The translations under genes and the position numbers were made by a program. A DNA stretch of 60,000 nucleotides from Cryptomeria japonica (lineage: Eukaryota; Streptophyta; Pinopsida; Cupressales; Cupressaceae). The stretch lies in NCBI RefSeq assembly GCF_030272615.1, contig NC_081410.1, positions 291,558,457-291,618,456 of the forward strand, given 5' to 3'. This document shows positions 32,300-43,862 of this stretch, in pieces. Numbering within the stretch: position 1 is the stretch's first letter; each line of letters starts with the position of its first letter. The notes under the pieces are model-generated. The model did no database searches. It was not told the DNA's origin and was given only the letters and a program-made list of their open reading frames with translations.

Positions 32300-33430
32300 A
32301 AGTTTTCATAATCTATACTCTTATCTCTTCAACTTTCTCTTTTCCCTTATCATCTGGCTTCACATTCTTTTTTTTGTCTTTCGGACCTCTCTTATTCATA
32401 TTTTTTCTTTTGCAATACTTAACAATGTGACCAAATTTGTTGCAAGCATAGAAAACAATATTTCCTTGCATAGGTCTGAAATTCATCTGATTTCTTCTTG
32501 ATTTGCACTAAATAGCAATATGTCCAAACATACCACATGCATAACATCTGACATTTCTCCTATTCTAAAAGTTATTCATCGCACCTCTACATACATTTGC
32601 CTTATGACCATACTTCTTGCATTTGAAACATTGATTGATAAATGATGGACCATTATTGATCACCCTATTTTTGCATTCACTAGCCATATGACCAAATTTA
32701 TTTCAAACAAAATAGTTACCATTAAACTTTTTAGCATTAGGATACCTTACCAGAGGCTTTGTTGAGTTGTTCTTCAATTATGCTGATTTGGAGCTTTCAC
32801 CTTTCTCAAAACCAAGACCTTGTGTATCATTAGGACTCTTTTAACTTGCAAACATATCATCTAGTCTGGCTGAGTTGATTTGGAACTTCTCCTTGTATTC
32901 ATTTGTAGCTTCAAGATCAACCTTAACAATTAGGATTTTATTTCCAATATCTTCCTCATGTTCTTTAGCATCTTGAAGGTCACTTATCAACTATTCATTC
33001 TTATTCTCAAGTCTACAACATTCTTCAGATTTGTCTTTCAGAGACTGAGCAATATTTTCCTCATACTTCTTCCTTTCTTCAATCTCCTTTTTAAATCTCA
33101 TCATAATGGCTTCCATCTCATTCTTCTGGAATGTATTAGCTCTAGCAAGTCTCTCACATTCTTCTGTCTTTTCTTTCAGGGCTTATTCATCAATGCTTTG
33201 ACTTTATTTCTCCTTCAACTTATCAACAAGTTCCTTTCTCCTCTATTGAATTTTTCAACTGATCTTTCAATGATTCAATGAAGTTCTCAGCATCCCTAAG
33301 GATTTCTTTCACCTACTAGACCTCATATTGTGAATGATCAAGATCTTGAAGAGAAACAAGAAGATATTGTCTAAGGCTACCGAAAACCATAGATTCACAT
33401 TCCCGGACCCTCCTCAAGTTGTTAGACTTC
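32300..33430 (-). pseudogene. Element C ORF1 remnant: coiled coil and CCHC knuckles
   Basis: On the minus strand, about 33430-32860 encodes E/K/L-rich coiled-coil sequence with several stops. Then come at least four knuckles or remains of them: NKFGHMASEC (about 32708-32671, first Cys codons lost), CFKCKKYGHKANVC (about 32632-32591), CYACGMFGHIAI (about 32548-32503, stop before the last Cys) and YACNKFGHIVKYC (about 32452-32412). Order and spacing repeat those of element B ORF1. The tail is lysine-rich. It is non-functional as it stands. Confidence 0.65.
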
Positions 33431-33444
33431 TTCCGAGGAACTAA

Positions 33445-33456
33445 GCTCTGATACCA
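33445..33456 (-). promoter_or_regulatory. tRNA-iMet primer binding site of element C
   Basis: Reads TGGTATCAGAGC on the minus strand, two bases from the 5' LTR. Confidence 0.9.
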
Positions 33457-33458
33457 AT

Positions 33459-34490
33459 TGTTGGAATCAAGGAACACTGATAGGGGGGTGAATCAATGTT
33501 CTGTAATATTTAACCTTCTTAATCCATCCTTTAATCCACTTAATGCAAATGAATAAAAGTAAAATGCAAAAACACAAAGCAAAAAATAGACACCATAACA
33601 CTAGGATTTTTAAGTGGAAATGTGGTTAAGGGAAAAACCATGGTGGGATTGAGACCCACAATATTAATATACCTTGTTAGAAGTATAATAATATTACATA
33701 AGGGGAATGTACATGAATTCAGGAACACTGCCTAGAGATCACTACTCAAATTACAATAAGGGCTACAATCCCAAAAGGCTCACTACCTTACAAGAGAATT
33801 AGAGATAATAATTGGAATTTTTGAATTGATAAACAACATCTACAAATCCTTAAACTACGCATGTGAAATTGTGCGCAATCACTCATACACACTTTAGAAA
33901 TAACTACTGATACCAAAAATGATCATGACAATCGCTCTTATATATCCACATTAACAAATTAAATCTATTTCATGTTGATCCAAAAACTCATAACACGCAA
34001 ATGAAACATGTTATCCAAATCAACTCAATCAATATCCAAAGCATATACGGACCAAAAAAAATTGTCCACATGCTTCCCACATGTTGTCTTACTAACCTCG
34101 AACACACAAACAATGGCCAAAATCTATCACAAAATCCGCACAATGAAAATTCACACGTTACTACTGATGAACACTGATCTACTCAAAAACCTCATCTGCC
34201 TGATCTTCCAATTTACACAAGACTCATCATCGAAGGCCACAAACTTAGGATAAGGCATATTTCACATCCACAATGCATCTTGAAGATCCACAACACCAAA
34301 TACTTACCACATCTAAATTGCCAACCAAAATGTTGTACACTTTGCCAAATGACCAATTCTTCTCACCGGACCTCACTGAACCTCAATCAATCTTTCAGAA
34401 TAAATGAATCATGAACTACGGATGGAATATCTAATATTGGTTGTCATCAATAACAATATATGAACAACAATGCAGTGTCTCTTGCCAATA
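33459..34490 (-). repeat. 5' LTR of element C
   Basis: A 1,032-base LTR. In plus orientation it starts TGTTGGAATCAAGGAACACT and ends GCCAATA (probably CCAACA before a C-to-T change). It holds the U5 block ATAGGGGGGTGAATCA and GGGAAAAACCATGGTGGG. Confidence 0.8.
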
Positions 34491-35102
34491 GAGACAAGCA
34501 AAACTTCACAAGGAGGTATCATCATTCAATTTTTAGTCATAATTCAGCATCTCCCTCAAAAGGATAATCTTTCATTACAGTCATTTCAATTTCATGGTTA
34601 ATTCCAAAACTGGGTTTGAATTAAGGCAAGCCCCTTTTCCCAACTTATTTCCCCTCTTTCTGTGTGTAGGAAATAGGTACATAGATGTAATCTTCAGAAT
34701 AAGCTTTATTTAGAGACACGAATCAATCCCCCTTTGGTGTGTGAAAAGTGTGAAGGACTAAGGCAACCACCACCATGGTCCCAACATTTTTGGATCTTTT
34801 TCAAAGATAAAATCCAACTCGACCTACATTTCTCAGATCCAGGTGCATGCGAAAATCTTGTGTTTGTAGCTCACTATTTTCTTAGTTTTACCTTCATTTT
34901 TCTGCACTATACCTAGTTTTAGCAATTCAATTTATAAAAGAGGAACAAATCCATCATACAATCACCCCAAATCCATTCAATATTTAGTCCTTGTCTAATT
35001 TGTTACCGAATCTAGTGGATTTCCTTTCCTCTTTTGAATGTAATGGTAAATTACTGCTTTTTCTCCCTCTAAAGGTAGAAACCCTAAATTTTCACCATTA
35101 CA
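34491..35102 (+). repeat. 5' LTR of Y2, second part
   Basis: Resumes after element C and matches the second half of the solo LTR in E: GTTAATTCCAAAACTGGGTT, TCTGTGTGTAGGAAATAGG, and a CTCTTTTGAATGTAA block. It ends CACCATTACA. Its middle (34800-35030) is repeated at 53036-53260. Confidence 0.7.
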
Positions 35103-35105
35103 TCT

Positions 35106-35121
35106 TGGTGAACCTGACTCC
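35106..35121 (+). promoter_or_regulatory. Putative primer binding site of Y2
   Basis: TGGTGAACCTGACTCC, three bases past the LTR end, matches the Y1 site apart from one base. The tRNA is not identified. Confidence 0.5.
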
Positions 35122-35879
35122 TTACACTTTAATTCATATTTATGTTCTTAGATTTGATTGTTCATGCAATTTAAAATTCAAGTTTTCATTTACAAGTTTG
35201 ATTTCCTTGCTAATTTTTTAAAATCTAGAGGTTAATTTCACTCAAATCCTAATTTTTAAATTTACAATTGAGCTTGTGAATTGCTTAGTTTGGATTAATT
35301 ATTTTGGATCTGAGTGCCTTTCAATTTCAAAAATTTAAATTTTCACTTGCAGGTTTAATTTCCAATTCAATTTTTTTCAAATCCCTAATTTTTAAATTAA
35401 AAATTAAGCTTGTGTGTACTTTAAATTTTGAATGTATCATTTTAGAGTTGCCTCAAATTCAAAATTGCAATCTTGGATCAAATTTTAAAAGTAAATTTTA
35501 GAATTAAGTGGTTAATTAAAAGAGCCCTAATTGTCATCAAAATTCACTTTAATTTAAAATTGAGAGGTTCTTTTTACAAGACCCTAATTTTAAATTTTAA
35601 TTTTAAAATTAAATGGTTCTCTTTACAAAGCCTTAAATTTAAATTTGTATCTCCTAGTGGGTAATTTTAAATCTAAATTAAGAGGTTATTTTAGCAAAGC
35701 CCTAATTTTAAATTTAAATTTCCTAAGGGGTTGCATGAATCATCCTTTTACTTTTCAATCAATTTGCTTATTTATTTGAATAATCATTTTTTAAAAATTT
35801 TGTATTATTCAATTATTTTACAAATTTCAAAATTAGATTCAAATTTCAAATTTTCATCCCTCAGTGCATGAGTTTTACT
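35122..35879 (+). other. Y2 leader, AT-rich
   Basis: Composed of repeated variants of CCTAATTTTTAAATTTAAAATTAAG, about six times between 35240 and 35740. No coding potential is seen. It corresponds to a 5' untranslated leader. Confidence 0.5.
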
Positions 35880-36001
35880 ACTATTAGTCCAACCTATAAT
35901 ATTCCCATAAGAATAAGTTGCGGAATTAAGTCTTCCTAAGGTTTAATTACTGAGGAGATGGAGCCTAATTTAGATAACTCATTTCATGAGGATGGTGGCA
36001 G
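35880..36001 (+). pseudogene. Y2 gag fragment 1
   Basis: A short frame (with MEPNLDNSFHEDGG near its end) that runs into LTR Z at 36002. Assigned to Y2 gag by its place between the leader and the later gag pieces; weak on its own. A TAA near 35939 breaks the frame. Confidence 0.35.
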
Positions 36002-37207
36002 TGTTGGCAATATGATGGATTTGGTTAAGTGTTGACATTGATGTCAATATTGTGTCCCGGTTGGATCTATCCCGGTAAGTCCTAGTGATCTTCTTGGTTT
36101 TGCCTGTGATTCTGATCTAGTATGATCAGACCTTTAGAATCGGTTTTGGATTCTTATTCTGATGGTTACATGCTTACTATATTCTAGTTGTTTCATAATT
36201 TGGATATCACTTTTGGTATTTCCCATTACTGGTTGGTTTATGCCTTTACTGGCTAACTTTTGGCTTCACCGGCTTTTGGCATTCTCAGTTAGCTTTACCG
36301 TTATGCTGTTTTGGTGACTTAGTCAGTGGATTTTAGGTCTAGCTTATGGAATCAATTGCTTTCATGTTTTTGGTGCTTCTTGATCATATCCTAAGCATTT
36401 GGTGACTTTGCTTTGGATGGTGTGCAATTATGGTGGTCCTATTTGGATCTGATTAAACTTTCATTGACGGTTTCTACTAGCAAGTGAAGCATGTTGGATT
36501 TTGGCCTTACCAAAATCCCCAACAGATATAATTGTTTGGTTACTTGATTTACCTTCATGCTATGTAATGCAAATCATAATATTGGTCTGGTGGTATCATG
36601 TGATGTAATTTTTGTAATTATGGCTTTATGGGTTTAGGGTTTAGTCGACCTTGTCAATAAGGTTGATGATCTATATTTATAGGTGACTTATTCATGTAAT
36701 TTGGTATGTGATGGTTATGGTTCGTTAAGTCTGCATTATCAGAGAAATAATTAAGTGCGAATAAAGTCATATCATTTAGGAGATGGTTGGAAAGGTTTTG
36801 TATTGCAGAGCAGACATTGGTGCTTAACTGGAACTGTATCAGGCATTAGTAGATGCTACTTTCACAGTTCATTGTTTTCCGGATTGTAGTCCGATGATTC
36901 TATAAGTTAGTGAAACTTCCCTTTGTGATGAGCAGTGCACTCTAGGTTGTTGGCCTTTCTACATGTGCAAACCCCATTGAAATTATTCACAATACTACTA
37001 TAGAGTATTCATCTGATTATGGTAGGGTTTCCCACCATGGTTTTTCCCTTTTCGTGTTTTCCATGTCAAAATATTGGTATTATGTTTGTTTTTCTTTCAT
37101 GATATATATTTCATTATGTTGTGCTCTGGTATAAGGTTTATAATCAAATTAATCGTTGTTATTGTTAGTAAACTTATTCACCCCTCCCCCCTCTCGGTTT
37201 ACTATCA
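36002..37207 (+). repeat. LTR Z, a plus-strand LTR of the B/D type
   Basis: About 1.2 kb, starting TGTTGGCAATATGATGG and ending in the U5 block TTCACCCCTCCCCCCTCTCG and TTTACTATCA. It contains CCCACCATGGTTTTTCCC (37030-37047), the inverse of the block in the B, C and D LTRs. AATATCAGTGC just after its end may be a decayed primer site. I saw no target duplication (GGCAG on the left, no match on the right), so it may be a solo LTR with an altered flank or a truncated 5' LTR. Confidence 0.68.
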
Positions 37208-37214
37208 ATATCAG

Positions 37215-37456
37215 TGCATTCCAATAGGTGGTTCTTCCAATCTTACAAATGTCCCCATTTATCCTCATCCTTTCCATAATTCTCATAATATGGATGAATC
37301 ACTAGCTAGGGTTTTTGTTGGCCAATTAGAGAAGATTGATAATCAATTTGAAAATCTTCAACAATGGATGAGTCAACAATACCCAGAAAGTGAAGCTCTC
37401 CCATTGATTGAAGGATAAAAAAGAATGGTTCAAAGTGATAAACTTGGTGTTGATGT
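37215..37456 (+). pseudogene. Y2 gag fragment 2
   Basis: Frame with ESLARVFVGQLEKIDNQF and QQWMSQQYPES, typical of the hydrophilic N-terminal half of plant gypsy Gag. It is crossed by a TAA near 37418 and cut by the left LTR of E at 37457. The same frame resumes beyond E near 50838. Confidence 0.5.
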
Positions 37457-38654
37457 TGTCATGCCCAATTTTTTGGGCACGAACGGGAATTTTTTTTTTT
37501 TTAAATACTTAACCAATTGACGACTTACTTAATTAAAATAATGCAACTTTGGTTTGGTCTTAACTACATTTGTCTAAATCCGGTAATTAAATTCAATTTA
37601 GTAACAAGGTTCACTAAGTTATCAACGAGCTAATATTCCTCCAAAAAGGGTAATCACTAAGCTTTATTAATAAATAATTAAAATCTCAAGTATAACGTTT
37701 AATCTTAATTTAAATGTTCTAAAATTTATCTTATCTTTCTTAACCCGCTAGGATTTCTAAGTTTAATTATCCTCGTCATTAAAACACTTTATTAAAATAA
37801 AAACCTCATGGAATAAAAATACTTTATAACCTTAGACTTAATTGGCCCTCTTGGCCCTACAAGGGACTTAGTGTTTACACCCCTTTATTTTAAATCTAAT
37901 ATACCTAAGTATTTTTAAAATCTTTTTATAAAAAAATACTTCTACATTTGTCAAATATTGTAAGACTTAGTTTAACAACTAATAAATTTAACTCCTATTA
38001 AATATCATTTTAAGACTACTTATATATATATATATATATATGCATATATATATATATATATACACTCACATATATATATATATATGTTTTATATAATTAT
38101 TTATATATTTAGTTATAAACCTCATATATGTGAGTTTTTGATTATAATCCAAAAAGGAGGGAGGGGGAGTGGAACTTTTATTCTCTTTTTTTTTTAAATT
38201 TCCCCCCTCCACCACACTCATGTTTATCTAAATTGTGTGAGTGTTGCCCTAACCCGAAAACTAGGGTTAGGGCGAACATGTTAATGCCAAACTTTTTTTT
38301 TTTTTTTTCTTATTTTTATCCATGAACCCTGTGTATGTGTGTCCGAACCCTCACCCCTTTAATTTTTGGGGAAAGGAGGAGGAGGAACGGGGAGCGCCGG
38401 CTACGGACGGCGCCACCCGCAGGCTGCGGCTCCCGCATTCTGCGGATGACGCCGCCCGCAGGCTGCGGGTTCCGTAGGCTGTGGGCGCCGCCGCCCTTAG
38501 GCCGTGCCCCCGCCGCTTCCATTGCGTGCTACTTTTTTTTTTTTTTTTAAATGTTTTACTATTGTTTATTCAAACGTGGATACATTTCGATTTTTCGGGG
38601 TTTAGTAAAATGTTAACAAGGTTATTAATAAGAATACAGAGTTAATATTCAATC

Positions 38655-38691
<37 letters not shown>

Positions 38692-41641
38692 GTGTGTGTG
38701 TGTGTGTGTATATATCATTGGATTTTCTTTCTGTCTAACAGATTTATATGCAATAGACTTTTTTTGTCAGGCATGATCCAATTTATTATATATATATATA
38801 ATGTGGAAAAAGATTTACTAAAACACATTTTTTGTTCCTTTATCTGTTATATAACAGAATAATAGAATAGCATGCATGGAGGTAAATGTATATAAATAAA
38901 TATATTTTTTGTTTGCTACTCTTTAAACTAAGTTCCATTTAGGCTCTATTTTTTTTTTAAAACAACTAACAATGCATTCTCTTTTAGCAACTAATAATGC
39001 AACCTTTTTGGGTAACAAAATAAACCTAAATCTAAATGTAATATTTTCTTTTCTTGTAACAAAATACTAAAACTAATTACTAAATGTATTTTTTTGAAAG
39101 GAATAAATTACTATAACAAGTTTCATTTTCTGCAACAAATGGGGAGAATAAATGGCAGTTTCAAATTTAATTTGCAGCAGCATAATATCATAAAGCACAT
39201 GTAGCAATAATTTTTATTTTCTTGCAGAAATCATAATAAATGCATTTGCTTCTCTTTCTTTTGTAAAACATGAAAATCTACATGCAATCTAGTGCATTAC
39301 TTTCTTCATTTGCAAACTAACTAGAGTAGGAATGACATTATGTATTTCATTAGCAAGGTAGATACAAAATTATTATGGATACAAAATAAACATGAATACA
39401 AATGGGATGAAATCCCAACAATGTTTTTCTCTACATAGTAACTTGAAAATAATACAACTCTTTCTCTTTCTTGAAAGTAAATACTACAAATGCTCACATT
39501 CTCCTTTTAGACACTACAACATTGAATCTTTCCATTTCTTTTTTTTTTAAAAACATTTTTCTGCAACACAAACAGCAACATAGCTCTTTAATCCTTCTTT
39601 TCCCATCCCATGCAACCTGCAACAATACACATCTTTGACCATGGAGAGCTCACCTCCCAGCCTAGGCTTACTAGAATCCACCCCCGAGCTTGGAGAACCA
39701 AGCACTAGACGGGTTACAAACAAGCAACTCCACAACAAACATAGGAAGACACTCACATACAAGTTTCCATTCCCAAGCTACACTTTCACCACATTCATGG
39801 TGACTCTTCCATGGGTGGAAGTGGACCGAGTACCAATGGGGAGAATGCATGCCAAAATACAACGCAAGCCACCTCATGGCAATACAAATGCAACAAAATA
39901 CTTCCACAATCCTTATGCCCCCAAAAAGGCTCAAGGCCATATTTACTCCCCTTATGACCCCCAAATGCATACACAAGGCTATGCAACAAGGGTCACAAAG
40001 GACACCCTTGAGATCACTCTCCATAAGGAGAGCCTCTCACCCAAGGCTGTCATACTCCTTCCAGCCCAAGATCTTCCTACCCTCCCAAGAGTAGGAGATC
40101 TTGGACACTCCCAAAAACAACAAGAAAACACAAAACAAAACACATAGAAATGAAACTACACATTCTTTACTTCACAACAAAACTTTATAAAACACTTTCT
40201 TTACAAGCAACTCTCTTTTTTTTTCTTACAAAACAACATAAACTAACACATACAACATGAACAAGAGGAGATAAGAAGAAACCAACCTTATTCTGCCAAT
40301 AGGTATGCTAAAATTAGTTGGGGATGAGCTACCCAATTCCACACTAACTTTCTCCAAATTCCACCCAAAAGTGCTATTCTCCTACTAACTTTTTCAAAAC
40401 AAGCATAATCTCCAAGAATGGAGAGTGGGTGATTACTCACTAAGTCTCCAATTCTTGCCTAAGAAGGCCTCTCACACACTTCCCAACCCCTTGGGTGAGG
40501 TGTGAGTTCCCATTGGTTGCCCTTCCCAAACTCTTACACATTACCAAAATTGGAAAGGGAAAAGGTGGAAGAAGATGGGGAAGAGAGTTTGACATCAAAA
40601 GGGAAGGTTACCTATCCTAGGTGGAACTTTCTAAGTTGAATTTTCGTTCATCTTGGAAACACCACTTTTTGAAGTGACTAAATAGTCACATGGGAGAAGC
40701 CACATGTTTCAAAATACCCCTAACCCATAGGTATACCCTTTGGACCTTTGGAAAAGCCCTAAAACTGACCCTAGGAGTCCATTAAACCCTTTGGAAACCC
40801 AACTGAAGTTTACCTACGGGTCAAACTTGAGTTGACCACTCCCAAGACTCCCTACCCAAGGCAAATTTGGGACCACACTCATGTTTTTGAATGGCTTTGG
40901 TAGAAACAAAACTCCCTCCAAGAGACAAGTCAAAATCAATGACACTAATCAGCACATGTGTCAAGTGACACAATAAAAATACAATATAAAAATCACACAT
41001 GGAATTTGTCTCTTGTAGGATTACACATATACATATAAATTAATTTTTAACACTCAAGCATTATACACTTCACAAATAAAATACATTACAATGGGGTGTT
41101 GTCTCTCCAAATAGACAACTCCCGGCTTAACAAACGCACGTTGGTCTAGGCTTAGTTCTCCATATAAATTCCATGGTCACATGGATAATTTCCCTGCGCA
41201 TCTCAATTAGCACATTAGTAATTCCAAATAATCGCATTTATACATAATCAAAAACATGGATTCCATTGCACATCAAACACTCATACATTTGGCAACAATA
41301 ATTCAATATCTCATTCGTTCAAATTTCAATTTCACATAAGCAATTAACATAATTTTCCAAAATTGAACCACTCATAAATAAGCATCATTTTTCTATCATC
41401 AAAATGAAATCCTGCAATTTCCAATAATGACATTCACCATCATAATGTAATTCTATTCAAGTAACATATCTAAAGTTTCATAATCATCATGCATGAAATA
41501 AAGCATCAACAAATGTCAGTGTGATCCAAATCATGGAATCATATAAGTTCTAAGTCCATAAAGCATAAAATAAAGCATCCATAATAGTCTCTATATGCAA
41601 ATAACTGAAAATGTCAAACTGAATCAGGGTAGGGCCTCACA
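37457..41641 (-). repeat. 3' LTR of element E (left, complete)
   Basis: A 4,185-base LTR, TGTCATGCC at one end and GGCCTCACA at the other. Next to the left end, TGCCCAA and TTGGGCA pair as a 7-base stem. It contains TA microsatellites (38020-38090, 38655-38690), a GC-rich island (38380-38520) and an antisense open frame of 170 codons (39635-40147). It aligns with 46584-50834 up to 40264. Confidence 0.9.
38380..38520. repeat. GC-rich palindromic island in the left LTR of E
   Basis: A GC-rich stretch in otherwise AT-rich DNA with repeated CCGCAGGCTGCGG palindromes. The right LTR has the longer form (47490-47905). The left has lost about 50 bases after GTGTATGTGTGT and a second, larger block after CTTTAATTTTT. 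Confidence 0.75.
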
Positions 41642-41653
41642 CCCTCCCCCTCT
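41642..41653 (-). promoter_or_regulatory. Polypurine tract of element E
   Basis: Reads AGAGGGGGAGGG on the minus strand between the end of pol and the 3' LTR; the final stop codon of pol overlaps it. Confidence 0.82.
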
Positions 41654-42065
41654 AGGCATGAACTTCCTCCTGGAGTTCATCAAAAAGGTAGGGGTACTGT
41701 GATCTCATGAGTGCTGCATCCTCCCATGAGGCTGTGACCTCATCATAGCAATCCCACTGGACCCTAACCTGGTCCAGCTCTCGCCCTCGAAGGCTCAGCG
41801 TCCGGCGTACCAAAATGCGAATGGGCTCCAAAGCTAGCTGCCCGTCCGACTCCACCTGCAAGGCATCCCAATCTAGAATATGAGACTCATCATAGATATA
41901 CTTCCTCAAAACTGAAACATGAAACACATCGTGGATGCGTGACAGGATAGGTGGCAATGCTAGACGGTAGGCAACTGGCCCTATCCTCTCAAGGATCTCA
42001 AATGGTACTACAAATTGAGGTGTGAGCTTAGAACCCTTTCCATAACGGATTGGACTCTTATGCAG
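41652..42065 (-). pseudogene. E pol C-terminus with chromodomain-like tail
   Basis: In frame with the integrase upstream but separated from it by a TGA at 42068-42066. It contains the post-integrase segment (ILERIGPVAYRLALPP, then HDVFHVSVLRKY) and a C-terminal segment with VRVQWDCYDEVTASWEDA and SQYPYLF. The aromatic residues and the V-x-W-x-(5-8)-ASWE pattern are those of chromodomain-type tails of Tekay/Del chromoviruses, which direct integration to heterochromatin. The stop at 41654-41652 is the natural end. Confidence 0.78.
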
Positions 42066-43859
42066 TCACACTCTCAAGAAGACTCTGTCTCCAACTGAGT
42101 ACCTACGATCAACCCTCTTTGCATCTACATATTTCTTCTGTCTATCCTGTGCCTCTCTAAGATGCTGCCTAATCAAATCCACCTGCTGCTCCATATCCTG
42201 AACTATCTCTGGACCAATAGCAACTCTGTCCTCTATGCGGTCCCAACTCAATGGTGTCCTACAAGGCCTGCCATATAATGCCTGATAGGGTGGCATCCCC
42301 AAGGACGTGTGATACCCATTGTTATAGGCAAACTCCACTAAGGGAAGGTACTCTTCCCATCTGGTCTGGTGATCCATGACATACATGCGAAGCATATCCT
42401 CTAACACCTGATTAACTCTCTCTGTCTGGCCATCCGTCTCCGGATGATAGGCTGTACTGAAATTGAGCTTGGTACCCATAGCTGCCTGTAATGCCTTCCA
42501 AAAAGAAGAAGTGAAAAGGGAATCCCTGTCGGAAATGATGTTTCGTGGAACACCATGGAGTCTGACAATGTCTCGCAAAAACACCTGTGCTACTGCTGGT
42601 GCTGTGAAGGTGGTATGAACTGGTGAAAAGTGAGCCACTTTGGTCAACTTGTCAACTGTCACCAAGATGGCATCATGGCGACGAGATGACATAGGGAGAC
42701 CAATGATGATGTCCATGGATATAGTATCCCACTTCCACTCTGGTATAGCATGAGATTGGAGCAACCCACCTGGATGGCGGTGCTCCGCCTTGACTCTCTG
42801 ACACTCAAGGCATCGGGCTACCAACTCGGCAATAAGCTGTCGCATTCCTGGCCAATGGTATAGTTCTCTCAAGTCTGCATGCAACTTCTTGACCCCGGGA
42901 TGCGCTGCATAAGGAGCTCTATGAGCCTCTGTGATAATGAACTCCTGCAATCCCCCGGAAGAAGGTACATAGATGCGCCCTCTATGGCGTAATAAACCAT
43001 TGGATTCTAAGGAATAATCCACATATTTCCCTTCTAAAGTTTCCTGAGATCGAATAGCCTGGCAAACCTCTAAATACCACCCATCCTCTGGCAATCGCTG
43101 CAAGATCTGATCTCTCAAATCCGTGCCCATAGACATGGTATATACCTTGTGACGTCTCCTACTCAAAGCATCTGCAACTACATTTTCTTTCCCTTTGATG
43201 TAGTGAACATCGAAATCATACTCATACAAGAATTCCATCCATCTCCTTTGTCGTGCATTAAGATTCGGCTGAGTAAATATGTACTGAAGGCTCTGATGGT
43301 CTGAGTGCAACTCAAAGTGATGACCCAAAAGGAAATGTCTCCATCTCACAAGTGCATGCACTACGGCTACAAGCTCAAGGTCATGAGTAGGGTAATTAAG
43401 CTCGTGAGTCTTGAGTTTCCTAGATTCAAAAGCTATAGCTCTGCCATTCTGCATAAGTACTGCTCCTAAACCCTCTAGGGAAGCATCCATGCAAACCATG
43501 AAATCGGCTGATGGATCTGGTACTACAAGGATAGGTGCGGTAGTAAGTGCCTTTTTAAGTTCCTGAAAGGCCTTCTCGCACTTCTCTGTCCACTCAAACT
43601 TCTTCCCTTTGCACTGAAGAGAAGTGATAGGATGAGCAACTCTAGAGAATCCCTCAACAAAACGTCGGTAATAACCTGCTAAGCCCATGAAGCTCCTGAC
43701 CTCTGTCACACTGGTAGGTGCTGGCCAATCCATAATGGCTCTGATCTTTGATGGGTCTACTGAGATCCCATCACCGGATATAACATGACCAAGGTACTTG
43801 ATCTTAGTTCTAAAGAAAGCACACTTCGACAAACTGCCATACAACTGATTTTCCCTCAA
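42066..43859 (-). pseudogene. E pol: RNase H and integrase
   Basis: A 597-residue open piece. Residues 1-75 finish the reverse transcriptase thumb/connection ([15 protein letters not shown]). RNase H follows with its acidic residues: [13 protein letters not shown], the E of [10 protein letters not shown], the D of [11 protein letters not shown], and ADALSRR. Integrase has an H2C2 zinc domain ([10 protein letters not shown] to CLECQRVK, about 42915-42780) and a D,D-35-E core: [18 protein letters not shown] and the E of [13 protein letters not shown]. All key residues are present. The piece is flanked by stops at 43865-43863 and 42068-42066. Confidence 0.93.
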
Positions 43860-43862
43860 ACA

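Larger units (their letters stand above)
28655..34490 (-). mobile_element. Element C: pol-less LTR element with truncated 3' LTR
   Basis: Minus-strand relative of B: full 5' LTR (34490 to 33459), primer site, ORF1 remnant, ORF2 remnant, polypurine tract and only about 220 bases of the 3' LTR (28876 to about 28655). The remaining 3' LTR was lost at the junction with the Y2 LTR. Both ORFs have many stops and frameshifts, so C looks older than B. No pol motif is seen. Confidence 0.78.

Noticed and set aside
36002-37207. LTR Z as a clean solo LTR
   Set aside because: No matching five-base duplication was found at its two ends, so it is listed as an LTR only, without claiming how it formed.
39671-40024. 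Minus-strand 117-residue frame in the E LTR (also 49027-49380)
   Set aside because: It lies in LTR sequence outside gag-pol, overlaps a longer frame on the other strand, and has no recognisable motif.
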